A stretch of DNA of 64,000 nucleotides from Zavarzinia compransoris (GTDB taxonomy: Bacteria; Pseudomonadota; Alphaproteobacteria; Zavarziniales; Zavarziniaceae): contig NZ_QGLF01000001.1 of assembly GCF_003173055.1 (NCBI RefSeq), forward strand, positions 689,085-753,084. The letters are read 5' to 3'. Below are positions 8,518 to 16,154 of the stretch, piece after piece. Below the pieces are notes generated by a model. That model saw only the letters and a list, made by a program, of their open reading frames with translations, was not told where the DNA came from and did not search any database. Numbering within the stretch: position 1 is the first letter of the stretch; each line of letters opens with the position of its first letter. The position numbers and the translations under genes are program-made.

Positions 8518-9039
8518 TTACCGGGGTGGTAATCGGTCCCGGCGGAACAGGCGGGCGAACATGAAGCCATGGGCCCGGCACAGCCCGGTATAGCGCAGCC
8601 CCAGCCGTTCCAGGATCGACTGGCTGGCGGCATTGCGCGGGTGGGCCACGGCATTGACCTGGCGCACGCCGAGGGTTGAGAAGCCATGGTCGATCAGGCG
8701 CGCTGCCGCCTCCCCGGCAAGGCCGCGACCCCAGGCTTCGGGCAGCAGGCGATAGGCGATCTCGGCCGCCCCCCGGCCGTCACCGAAGGGGTCCAGGCTG
8801 GCGGTGCCGACGAGGCGCCCATCGTCGCGCCGGGCGATCGCCCACAGGCCGAAGCGGCCGTCATGCAGGTCGGGCCAATGGCGGCGGGCGCGGTCCGTCG
8901 CCTCGGCCAGGGTCATCGGTTCGGTGTTCAGGTAGCGGGTGACCCGGGGATCGCTGTTCAGCCGGCCGAGGCCCGGCACATCCTCGGGCTGGAGGGCGCG
9001 CAGCACCAGCCGGCGGCAGGAAAGCTCGGGCGCGCTCAT
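8518..9039 (-). CDS. GNAT-family N-acetyltransferase (RimJ/RimL type)
   Basis: 173-residue Acetyltransf_3-type protein. The start RLVLRALQPEDVPGL, the acetyl-CoA binding loop PEAWGRGLAGEAAARL and the late segment NAASQSILERLGLRYTG are typical of RimJ/RimL-like enzymes that acetylate protein N-termini or small amines. The substrate cannot be told from sequence. Its start overlaps the stop of the upstream LD-transpeptidase-like gene by 4 bases, so translation is probably coupled although the two functions look unrelated. Confidence 0.85.
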   Translation of the reverse strand: MSAPELSCRRLVLRALQPEDVPGLGRLNSDPRVTRYLNTEPMTLAEATDRARRHWPDLHDGRFGLWAIARRDDGRLVGTASLDPFGDGRGAAEIAYRLLPEAWGRGLAGEAAARLIDHGFSTLGVRQVNAVAHPRNAASQSILERLGLRYTGLCRAHGFMFARLFRRDRLPPR

Positions 9040-9401
9040 GCCACCACGTCGATCGCGGTGCCGAGCGGCAGCAGCGCGTCAAGCTCGCGGATCGTCTCGC
9101 CGCCGACGCCGATGCAGCCGAGCGTCCAGGCGCGGTCCCCGCTGCCGAGGCGCAGCGACAAGGCATGGGCCGATGCCGGTTCCTTGGCGTCGAGGGTGAA
9201 GCGGCCGCGCGGCGTGGCCGGCGCATGGTCGCGCGGCCCTTCCGGGCCCCGGCCGACCAGGAATTCATAGTCGCGGACGACGGTGCCGGCCCGGATCAGG
9301 GACAGGGTTCGCGCGCCCTGGTCGACCCGGATCAGGTCGACCGGCGCATGCGCCGGGATCGCGGTGAGGAGGGCGGGGAGCAGGAGAAGGGTGAGGCGCA
9401 T
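9036..9401 (-). CDS. secreted LD-transpeptidase (YkuD)-like protein, atypical active site
   Basis: A short exported protein (121 aa) with a signal peptide over residues 1-18 (cleavage after AHA) and a minimal YkuD-like core: VDQGARTLSLIR, PATPRGRFTLD and LGCIGVGG. Active LD-transpeptidases, which form 3-3 peptidoglycan cross-links or attach lipoproteins, have a His-Gly-Cys-Arg type motif. Here the Cys (about residue 96) and Gly remain but the preceding His and the following Arg are missing. It may be a diverged enzyme or a non-catalytic relative. It is coupled to the acetyltransferase gene by a 4-base overlap. Confidence 0.7.
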   Translation of the reverse strand: MRLTLLLLPALLTAIPAHAPVDLIRVDQGARTLSLIRAGTVVRDYEFLVGRGPEGPRDHAPATPRGRFTLDAKEPASAHALSLRLGSGDRAWTLGCIGVGGETIRELDALLPLGTAIDVVA

Positions 9402-9484
9402 GGTGTCGATGCTGTGGCAACCGCTTCTGACGGCGGAACAGCATCGACCCTAGCGGAAATACCGCCCTCCGTCTGTGACGGCAC

Positions 9485-10435
9485 TCACAGGTCGCGGGCG
9501 GCCTTCAGGCGCTCGGCCAGGGCGATGGTATCGACCGCCTGTTCCGGCGTCACCCGCGGCGCACGGCCGCTGCGGATGGCGTCCAAGAAATCGGCAAGCT
9601 CGTCGAGCAGGGGTTCGCGGCGCTCGATGGCGACGGGGGTCTCGGCCACGCTGCCGGCCTCGCCCGGGCGGCGGATGACCAGGGTCTGGGCGATATAGTC
9701 GGCAACGGCCACCGCCTCCGCCCCCAGGACTTCCAGGGTGCGGATGCGGACCGGGGTCATGCGGCTGGCGCTGATCGCGGCAAGGATGCCGCCGGGAAAG
9801 CCGACCAGCGCGGTCGCATAGTCGAAGCCCGGGACATCGGCGCCGCGCAGGCCCTCGACCTTGGCGGCCGTGGGCGCCGGCCGGCCCAGGAGATCGAGAA
9901 CGACATCGATGTCATGGACCATCAGGTCGTCGATCACATCGACATCGGTGATGCGGCCGGCCTTGGCAAGGCGCCGCGCGGTCACCGCATGGATGGGGCC
10001 GAGGGCGGGCAAATGCGCCTTCAGGGCGACGACGGCGGGATTGAAGCGTTCCAGGTGGCCGACCGCCAGGGTGACGCCCCGGGCCTTGCCGAGGGCGGCG
10101 ATGCGCCGGCCCTCGGCGGCGGTGAGGGCCAGGGGCTTTTCGATCAGGCAATGGATGCCCTTGCCGATCAATTCTTCCGCCAGGGCGACATGGGTGACCG
10201 ACGGGGTGACGATCGAGACCGCATCGACCGCCGGCAAGTCATCCACCTGCGCGAACACGGGGATGCCGAAGGCCGCCGCCGCCGCATCGCGGTTGGCGGC
10301 CAGGGGATCGACCCCGCCGACGATGACGGCGCCCGGCAGCCGGGCATAGCAGCGAAGATGGTTCCGGCCCATCTGGCCGCAGCCGATGACGGCGACGCGG
10401 AGCGGGCGGGGGGCGGGGGCGGTGGTGTCGGTCAT
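9485..10435 (-). CDS. Gfo/Idh/MocA-family oxidoreductase (GnnA-like)
   Basis: 316-residue NAD(P)-dependent sugar-type dehydrogenase. The N-terminal Rossmann fold has GCGQMG near residues 18-23 and the family motif EKPL. GHLERFNPAV and DDLMVHDIDVVLDLL follow in the C-terminal domain. These phrases resemble the UDP-N-acetylglucosamine 3-dehydrogenase GnnA, which with the aminotransferase GnnB makes the diamino sugar used in some lipid A. No GnnB or lpx gene is in the window, so the substrate is uncertain. It is divergent from the MsrQ-like gene. Confidence 0.85.
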   Translation of the reverse strand: MTDTTAPAPRPLRVAVIGCGQMGRNHLRCYARLPGAVIVGGVDPLAANRDAAAAAFGIPVFAQVDDLPAVDAVSIVTPSVTHVALAEELIGKGIHCLIEKPLALTAAEGRRIAALGKARGVTLAVGHLERFNPAVVALKAHLPALGPIHAVTARRLAKAGRITDVDVIDDLMVHDIDVVLDLLGRPAPTAAKVEGLRGADVPGFDYATALVGFPGGILAAISASRMTPVRIRTLEVLGAEAVAVADYIAQTLVIRRPGEAGSVAETPVAIERREPLLDELADFLDAIRSGRAPRVTPEQAVDTIALAERLKAARDL

Positions 10436-10514
10436 GATGGGGTCCGATTAACCCCGCGGCCGGGAAAAGGCAATGGGGCGTAACCTCGCGCCGGTTTCAT
10501 GCGAAACTAGGGGC

Positions 10515-11414
10515 ATGACGCCCGTATCCGCTTCCCCCGCCGCTTCCTTGCCCTGGCCCTGGCTGGACCGGCGCGGCCGCCTGTCGGCCGTGAAGCTCGC
10601 CATGCTGGCGGGCCTTGTCGCGCCGGCCCTGGTGCTGGCGCTGCGCTGGGCGAGCGGGGACCTGATGCCCCGGCCGTTCGATACCGCGATCCACGAGACC
10701 GGGCTTTGGGGCATGCGCTTCCTGCTGCTCTCGCTCGCGCTGACGCCCTTGCGGCGGGGCGGGGATCTGGCCGGCCTCGTCCTGATCCGGCGCATGGTCG
10801 GGGTCGGGGCCTTCTGCTGGCTGGCGCTGCATTTCTTCCTCTATGTCGGCGACCAGGCGTTCGATCTCGGCCTCGTCGCGGCGGAGATCGTCAAGCGCTT
10901 CTACCTGATGTTCGGCTTCATCGCCCTGTTCGGGCTTTGCCTGCTGGCCGCGACCTCGACCGACGGCATGGTGCGCCGCCTGGGGGCACGGCGCTGGCGC
11001 GCCCTGCATCGCCTGACCTATGGCATCGGCATTCTTGGTGCCGTGCACTTCTTCATGCAGTCGAAGGCCGACCCGGGGGAGGCGACGATCGCCGCCGGCC
11101 TCCTCGTCTGGGCTTTCGCCCGGCGCCTGTGGCCGGGGCGGGGGGCTTGGCCCGTCCTGCTCCTGCCCGTGCTGGCGGCGCTCGGGGCCGCCTTGGCCGA
11201 GGCGCTCTATTTCCTCGGCATCCGGGGCATCGATCCGACCCTGGTGCTGCTGGCCAATCTCGATCTCGCCTTCGGGCCGCGGCCGGCGCTCTGGTCCGGC
11301 CTTGCGGTCCTCGGGGTCGAGCTTGCCCTCTTGCTCAGGCGCCGGTCCGGCGGGCGGCAAGGCCCTGGCGGACCTCGGCCAGCCGCGCGGCGGTCAGGGG
11401 GAAGCGCAGCATGA
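10515..11414 (+). CDS. msrQ: MsrQ-like heme-binding membrane protein
   Basis: 299-residue membrane protein with a ferric-reductase-like domain of about six helices and conserved His in LALHFFLYV, ALHRLTYG and AVHFFM that would hold heme b. This is the pattern of MsrQ (YedZ), which passes electrons from the respiratory chain to the periplasmic methionine sulfoxide reductase MsrP. No msrP gene is in this window. The C-terminus carries an extra hydrophobic stretch of about 80 residues and an Arg-rich tail. The last 80 bases overlap the oppositely oriented MFS gene. ATG 10515 is chosen over the upstream TTG 10473. Confidence 0.82.
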   Translation: MTPVSASPAASLPWPWLDRRGRLSAVKLAMLAGLVAPALVLALRWASGDLMPRPFDTAIHETGLWGMRFLLLSLALTPLRRGGDLAGLVLIRRMVGVGAFCWLALHFFLYVGDQAFDLGLVAAEIVKRFYLMFGFIALFGLCLLAATSTDGMVRRLGARRWRALHRLTYGIGILGAVHFFMQSKADPGEATIAAGLLVWAFARRLWPGRGAWPVLLLPVLAALGAALAEALYFLGIRGIDPTLVLLANLDLAFGPRPALWSGLAVLGVELALLLRRRSGGRQGPGGPRPAARRSGGSAA

Positions 11415-12720
11415 CCAGGGCGGCGGAGAGGTTCATGGCCAGGGGCAGGAAGACATAGAGCCCGATCAGCGCCGCAACGCCGGGAATGGCCTCGCCCGCC
11501 GGGGTGGAAGCGGCGGCGCCCGGCGAGAAGCCGAAGAGTTCCAGCAGGGGATAGGTCACCCCGACCGCCAGCGCGAAGCCGACCTTGTTGGTCATGGTGA
11601 GCAGGCCGTAGAACAGGCCGGTGCGGTTGCGGCCGTTGCGCAATTCGTCCTCGTCCGCGACATCGGCCATGATCGCCCGCAGCAGGAAGGTGCCCGAGGC
11701 ATAGCCGAGCCCGTGCAGCAGGGTGATCGCGATGAGCAGCCCCTCCATCCCCGGTTCGAGGGACAGGAAGGCGGCCCCGGTGGCACAATTCCAGAACGCG
11801 CCCAGGGCAAAGGCCCGGTGCTTGCCGATCCGGTAGGAAATCGCCAGCCAGCCCGGGATGCCGATGATCCCGGCAATGAAATAGCCGAGCAGCAGGGTGG
11901 AGGTGAGGGCGGGCGCCCGCACCACCGATTCGACCATGAAGACGAACAGCGCCCCGGTCACCGCCGGCGGCACCCCCGCCAGCAGGTCGGCCAGCAGGAT
12001 CCGCTTCAGCAGGCGGCTGCGGGCGATGGTGGCCAGCGCTTCCCGCAGCGAGACATGGGCGGCGCCGGTGCCGGTCAGGCTGGGCGGGTCCGGCACTTTC
12101 CACAGGGCGAGGACGACGCCGATGGGGAAGATGGCGATGATGAACCAGCCCATGGCGGCGATGCGGTGGGCCTTGTCGCCGTCGCCCGCCTGTTCGAGCA
12201 GGGCGGGCAGGGCCAGCACGGCGACCATGCCGACGATCCCCGCCATCTCGCGCCAGCCCTGGATGCGGCTGCGCTGGTGATAGTCGGGCGAAAGTTCGGC
12301 GCCCCAGGACATGTGGCTGATCACGCCAAGGGCATAGCCCGCATACATGACCACCAGCCAGCCGAGGACATAGAGCGCGCCGGCGCCGGCCGGCGGCATG
12401 AACATCTGGAAGGCGCCGAGGCACATCAAGGGCACCGCCAGTGCCAGCATCGGCCGGCGCCGGCCCCAGCGGCTGCGCACCCGGTCGCTGGCCGCCCCGA
12501 GCGCGAGGTCGGCGGCAAGATCGAAGAAGCGACAGAGCATGAAGATCTGCCCGACCAGGGTCAGGCCCAGCCCCAGGTCCTTGGCATAGAAGGGCGGCAG
12601 ATAGACCGCGACCGGCAGGCCGATGGCGTAGAGACCCATCGCCGGCGCCGCGAAGGCGAACAGCGTACCGCGCCGGACGGCGGCGGCAGGCGCCCCGGAA
12701 ACAGTGTCGATCGTGCTCAT
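11335..12720 (-). CDS. MFS transporter, GPH (sugar-cation symporter) type
   Basis: 461-residue carrier with about 12 TM segments. The phrases DLAADLALGAASDRVRSRWG and RRRPMLA, and WGAELSPDYHQRSRIQGWRE in the first half, are typical of the glycoside-pentoside-hexuronide:cation symporter family (MFS_2, MelB-like). The substrate is unknown. The start is ATG 12720, with GGGGAG 9 bases before it; the open frame upstream is not protein-like. It converges on the MsrQ-like gene with an 80-base overlap of coding ends. Confidence 0.85.
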   Translation of the reverse strand: MSTIDTVSGAPAAAVRRGTLFAFAAPAMGLYAIGLPVAVYLPPFYAKDLGLGLTLVGQIFMLCRFFDLAADLALGAASDRVRSRWGRRRPMLALAVPLMCLGAFQMFMPPAGAGALYVLGWLVVMYAGYALGVISHMSWGAELSPDYHQRSRIQGWREMAGIVGMVAVLALPALLEQAGDGDKAHRIAAMGWFIIAIFPIGVVLALWKVPDPPSLTGTGAAHVSLREALATIARSRLLKRILLADLLAGVPPAVTGALFVFMVESVVRAPALTSTLLLGYFIAGIIGIPGWLAISYRIGKHRAFALGAFWNCATGAAFLSLEPGMEGLLIAITLLHGLGYASGTFLLRAIMADVADEDELRNGRNRTGLFYGLLTMTNKVGFALAVGVTYPLLELFGFSPGAAASTPAGEAIPGVAALIGLYVFLPLAMNLSAALVMLRFPLTAARLAEVRQGLAARRTGA

Positions 12721-12910
12721 GAACCACTCCCCATGCTGCCCTTGTTCTTGTGTCTTCGGGCCGAAGGCAGGGTGCCGGGCGATTTTTCCGCGGTCAAGCG
12801 GCGGCGGGCTTACGATTTCTTCATCTATCGGGGGTAGGGTTAACGCCATGGATGCCGTGGTTATCCCCCCGGTGTCTCCGTTCCTCCCCTCAGACTGGTT
12901 TTCTGACCGA

Positions 12911-12941
12911 CCCCTCGCCGCCAAGGCGAGGGGTTTCTTTC
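12911..12941 (+). terminator. intrinsic-terminator hairpin in the marR leader
   Basis: CCCCTCGCC (12911-12919) pairs with GGCGAGGGG (12925-12933) around GCCAA, followed by TTTCTTTCTTT. This is a textbook Rho-independent terminator reading on the plus strand, but no plus-strand gene lies before it: the preceding bases are the promoter side of the minus-strand MFS gene. It could end a small RNA, act as an attenuator in the marR leader, or stop antisense read-through. Confidence 0.7.
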
Positions 12942-12974
12942 TTTCGGGAAGGGACGGGGGGCTTCTGCTATCGT

Positions 12975-12994
12975 CCCCTCCTGAAAGGGAGGGG
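12975..12994 (+). promoter_or_regulatory. hairpin covering the marR ribosome binding site
   Basis: CCCCTCC (12975-12981) pairs perfectly with GGAGGGG (12988-12994) around TGAAAG. The 3' arm is the Shine-Dalgarno sequence, ending two bases before the marR ATG at 12997. As drawn, the start region would be masked, so translation of marR may be low or conditional. Confidence 0.55.
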
Positions 12995-12996
12995 TC

Positions 12997-13455
12997 ATGA
13001 GCGAGTCCACTGACCGGCGGGCGATCCTGCTTGCGCGGGCGATCGTCGTCCTGTTCCGCGATTTCGAAATCGTCGCCCGGGCGGCGGATATCACCGTGCC
13101 GCAATACCGCTTTCTCCTGTTCCTGAAGCGCGGGCCGAAGCGGGCGGGCGATCTCGCCCTCCAGGCCGCGATCGGCAAGCCGACCGCCTCCGCCCTGATC
13201 GCCGACATGGAAAGGCGCGGGCTGATCAGCCGCGAGCCGGACCCGGAGGACGCCCGTTCCGTCCGCCTGCGCCTAACCGGCCAGGGGCTCGCCCGCCATG
13301 CCGCCTTCGAGGCGGCGCTCGCCCGCCATCTTCTCGACCTCATGGGGCCCGAGGCGGCGGAGACGATCCTCGAGGCGACCACCACGCTCGCCTATCTGAT
13401 CGATGCCAAGCGCGACCAGGCGTCGCTCGAACATGTGGGCGACCTGATCTCTTGA
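12997..13455 (+). CDS. MarR-family transcriptional regulator
   Basis: 152-residue winged-helix regulator. The DNA-binding region is about residues 45-105 (KRAGDLALQAAIGKPTASALIADMERRGLI), and the wing carries DARSVRLRLTGQG, the MarR DxRxxxLxLT pattern. It is followed by an acyl-CoA dehydrogenase whose promoter starts within the last codons of this gene and carries a perfect inverted repeat. This makes it the likely repressor of that gene, probably released by a fatty-acid-, CoA- or terpenoid-type ligand. Its own leader holds a terminator hairpin and a hairpin over the ribosome binding site. Confidence 0.92.
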   Translation: MSESTDRRAILLARAIVVLFRDFEIVARAADITVPQYRFLLFLKRGPKRAGDLALQAAIGKPTASALIADMERRGLISREPDPEDARSVRLRLTGQGLARHAAFEAALARHLLDLMGPEAAETILEATTTLAYLIDAKRDQASLEHVGDLIS

Positions 13456-13495
13456 CAGGCCTGCGCTCCCGCCAGATAGTTCGGGCAACGAACTA
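13452..13495 (+). promoter_or_regulatory. promoter and MarR-type operator of the acyl-CoA dehydrogenase
   Basis: TTGACA (13452-13457, overlapping the marR stop) and GATAGT (13475-13480) have a 17-base spacer. TAGTTCG (13477-13483) and CGAACTA (13489-13495) form a perfect inverted repeat with a 5-base centre, covering the -10 box and probable start point. A 19-bp palindrome in that place is the usual form of a MarR repressor site. Confidence 0.7.
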
Positions 13496-13515
13496 AAATG
13501 GTCGAGGAGAGCCCC

Positions 13516-14688
13516 ATGGACCTGACCCCCCAGCACGAGGAATTGCGCCGCACCATCCGCCGCTTCATCGCGGAGGAGGTGAACCCCCATTGCGCCGCCT
13601 GGGAAGAGGCGACGATCTTCCCCGCCCATGAATTGTTCAAGAAGATGGGCGACCTCGGCCTTCTCGGCATCAACAAGCCGGAGGCGTTCGGCGGTCTCGG
13701 CCTCGACTATTCCTATGCGGCGGTGGCGGCGGAGGAATTCGCCCGCATCAATTCGGGCGGCGTCGCCATGGCCATCGGCGTGCAGACCGACATGGCGACC
13801 CCGGCCCTTGCCCGCTTCGGCTCGGACGATCTGCGCGCCCAGTTCCTGGCGCCGTCGATCGCGGGCGACAAGGTGGCCTGTATCGGCGTGTCCGAACCCC
13901 ATGCCGGTTCGGACGTCGCCGCCATCCGCACCCGCGCGGTCGAGGACGGCGACGATCTCGTCATCAACGGCTCGAAGATGTGGATCACCAACGGCACCCA
14001 GGCGGACTGGATGTGCATGCTGGCCAATACGTCGGACGGCAACAAGCACCAGAACAAGTCGCTGATCTGCGTGCCGCTCAAGGACCAGAACGGCAAGCGC
14101 GCCAAGGGCGTCACCGTCGCCCGCAAGCTGAAGAAGATGGGCATGCATTCGAGCGACACCGCCGAATTGTTCTTCGACGACGTCCGCGTGCCCAAACGCA
14201 ACATCATCGGCGAGCCGGGCATGGGCTTCGTCTACCAGATGCTGCAATTCCAGGAGGAACGGCTCTACGGCGCCCTGTCCAGCATCACCGGCTGCGAACT
14301 GACGATCGAGGAAACCATCGATTACACCCGCAACCGCAAGGCTTTCGGCAAGGCCCTGATCGAGAACCAGGTGGTGCATTACCGCCTGATCGAACTGATG
14401 ACCGAGGTGGAGGCGCTGCGCGCCCTGACCTGGAAGGGTGTCGGCATCCATGTCGCGGGCGGCGACTGCACCGTGCTCGCCTCCATGGCCAAGCTGAAGG
14501 CGGCGCGGCTGACCCGCGAGGTGAACGACTCTTGCCTGCAATTCTGGGGCGGCATGGGCTTCATGGACGAGACCATGGTTTCGCGCCGCTACCGCGACGG
14601 CCGCCTGACCTCGATCGGCGGCGGCGCCGACGAGGTGATGATCGGCATCATCGCCAAGTTCAAGGGGCTTTTGCCGGGGAAGAACTGA
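13516..14688 (+). CDS. acyl-CoA dehydrogenase, AtuD (citronellyl-CoA dehydrogenase)-like
   Basis: 390-residue FAD-dependent acyl-CoA dehydrogenase that introduces a trans-2,3 double bond into an acyl-CoA and passes electrons to ETF. The N-terminal helical domain (LTPQHEELRRTIRRF), the middle beta domain (IGVSEPHAGSDVA, KMWITNG) and the C-terminal domain (NRKAFGKALIENQVV, LQFWGGMGFM, SIGGGADEVM) are complete. Phrases such as GVQTDMATPALARFGSDDLR and MLQFQEERLYGA recall AtuD of the acyclic terpene pathway. The exact substrate is uncertain. ATG 13516 follows GAGGAG at 13505-13510; an in-frame ATG at 13498 has no such site. A single gene beside MarR, without other atu genes here. Confidence 0.9.
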   Translation: MDLTPQHEELRRTIRRFIAEEVNPHCAAWEEATIFPAHELFKKMGDLGLLGINKPEAFGGLGLDYSYAAVAAEEFARINSGGVAMAIGVQTDMATPALARFGSDDLRAQFLAPSIAGDKVACIGVSEPHAGSDVAAIRTRAVEDGDDLVINGSKMWITNGTQADWMCMLANTSDGNKHQNKSLICVPLKDQNGKRAKGVTVARKLKKMGMHSSDTAELFFDDVRVPKRNIIGEPGMGFVYQMLQFQEERLYGALSSITGCELTIEETIDYTRNRKAFGKALIENQVVHYRLIELMTEVEALRALTWKGVGIHVAGGDCTVLASMAKLKAARLTREVNDSCLQFWGGMGFMDETMVSRRYRDGRLTSIGGGADEVMIGIIAKFKGLLPGKN

Positions 14689-16039
14689 CGCCGGCCCGGG
14701 TGATCGCCAGGGCCGCCGCCACCAGCCCGAAGGCAACGAGGAAGGTTGCGCGAAGGCCAAGGGCCATGTCGCCCGCGCCCCGGGCATCCAGCCCGGCGGC
14801 CAGGGCGAAGACCGCGCCCATGGCCGTCGCCCCGGTGACCAGCCCGAGGTTCCGGGCCAGGGTCAACAGGCCCGAGACCAGCCCCCGCCGGTCCGGGGCG
14901 ACACCCTTCATCACCCTGGCGTTGTTGGCCGCCTGGAACAGGGCATAGGCGGCGGTGGTCACCATCAGCGGCCCGACATAGCCCGCGATGCCAAGGCCGG
15001 CCGGCAGCAGCGCCAGCATGGCGGTGCCGAGGCCGATGCCGCAAAGCCCGGCGACGGTGGCCCGCGGCGAGCCCAGGCGATCGACCAGCCGTCCCGCCGG
15101 GATGCCGGTCAAGGCCGAGACCACGGGCCCGGCCGACATGACGAGGCCCGCCGTTGCCGCATCGAGACCGAGGCCCAGCACCAGGTAGAACGGCCCCACC
15201 ACCAGCGTCGTCATCAGCACCGCCGCGACCAGAAGACTGCCGGCGAGACCGGCCCGCAAGCTGGGATCGGCCAGCAGGCCGGGCGCGATCAACGGCAGTG
15301 CCCGCCCCGCTTCGAAGCGGACGAACAGGACCAGTAGCGCCGCCGCCCCAAGCAGAAGCGCAATATTCAAGGCACCGAAAGCCCCGCCCCCGAGGGTCAT
15401 GGCCAAGGCATAGGCGCCGAGCGCGAGAGCAAGCAGCAGGCAGCCCGGCAGGTCGAAATCGGCAAGGCGCCCGCGGGCCGGTTCGGCCGGCAGGAAGCGC
15501 AAGGCCAGGACGAAGGCAACAAGGCCGAGGGGCGCCATCGCGGCGAAGCTCGCCTGCCCGCCGAAACCGGCTGCCAGCACCCCGCCCAGCGAAGGGCCGA
15601 GCGCCGTGCCGATGGCCGACAGGGTGCCCATGGCGCCCATGGCCGCGCCGATCCGGTCCTTCGGCACCATGTCGCTCGCCAGTGCCAGCGGCATGGTCAT
15701 GAGAAACGCCGCCCCGGCACCTTGCAGGGCACGGGCCGCGATCAACAGGCACAGGGTCGGGGCGAGGGCGGCCAGGGCGCTGGCCAGGGTGAACAGGGCC
15801 AGCCCGGCCAGCAGCAGGCGGCGGCGCCCCATCAGGTCCCCCAGGCGGCCGGCGCCGGCGATCAGGGCGGTGACGGTCAGCAGATAGGCGATCACCACCC
15901 ATTGCACCGTCTGGAACGGGGCATCGAAGGCATGCGCCAGGGCGGGCAGGGCGACATTGGCGATGCTGGTGCCGAGCGACGCCAGCAGCACGGCCATGGC
16001 AAGGCCGGCCAGGGCGCCCTTGCCGGGATTTGTCGTCAT
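14660..16039 (-). CDS. MFS transporter, DHA2-type drug efflux
   Basis: 459-residue carrier of the EmrB/QacA drug:proton antiporter type. TM1 has LGTSIANVALPALA, motif A is GRLGDLMGRRRLL, and the motif C region reads GTALGPSLGGVL, all expected of exporters. It is somewhat short for 14 TM segments, so 12-14 are likely. It is divergent from a LysR regulator with a palindrome between them, which points to LysR control. Its 3' end overlaps the acyl-CoA dehydrogenase by 29 bases in the convergent direction. Confidence 0.87.
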   Translation of the reverse strand: MTTNPGKGALAGLAMAVLLASLGTSIANVALPALAHAFDAPFQTVQWVVIAYLLTVTALIAGAGRLGDLMGRRRLLLAGLALFTLASALAALAPTLCLLIAARALQGAGAAFLMTMPLALASDMVPKDRIGAAMGAMGTLSAIGTALGPSLGGVLAAGFGGQASFAAMAPLGLVAFVLALRFLPAEPARGRLADFDLPGCLLLALALGAYALAMTLGGGAFGALNIALLLGAAALLVLFVRFEAGRALPLIAPGLLADPSLRAGLAGSLLVAAVLMTTLVVGPFYLVLGLGLDAATAGLVMSAGPVVSALTGIPAGRLVDRLGSPRATVAGLCGIGLGTAMLALLPAGLGIAGYVGPLMVTTAAYALFQAANNARVMKGVAPDRRGLVSGLLTLARNLGLVTGATAMGAVFALAAGLDARGAGDMALGLRATFLVAFGLVAAALAITRAGVSSSPAKAP

Positions 16040-16115
16040 GAGAAAACCTCCGGGATCATGTCCCCTGAGGTACGCCCGGCCCTGACATGGCTGAAGATGC
16101 AGCAGTTGCAGTTTA

Positions 16116-16127
16116 TCAGTGCACTGA
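16116..16127. promoter_or_regulatory. 12-bp palindrome between LysR and MFS genes
   Basis: TCAGTGCACTGA is a perfect palindrome 27 bases before the LysR start. Two further TGCA tetramers lie just to its left, at 16098-16101 and 16107-16110. LysR proteins usually bind such sites between divergent genes, both to repress themselves and to activate the target with a ligand. Confidence 0.45.
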
Positions 16128-16154
16128 ACGCCCCATATCCCTTAGGCTTCGGGG

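Noticed and set aside
11335-11414. 80-base overlap of convergent msrQ-like and MFS genes as a sign of frame error
   Set aside because: Both reading frames remain protein-like to their ends (a basic tail in one, the last helix in the other). Other convergent pairs in the window overlap too, by 26 to 43 bases.
12704-13000. Plus-strand open frame of about 98 codons in the marR leader
   Set aside because: It has no ribosome binding site or protein-like composition and runs through the terminator and the hairpin at the marR start.
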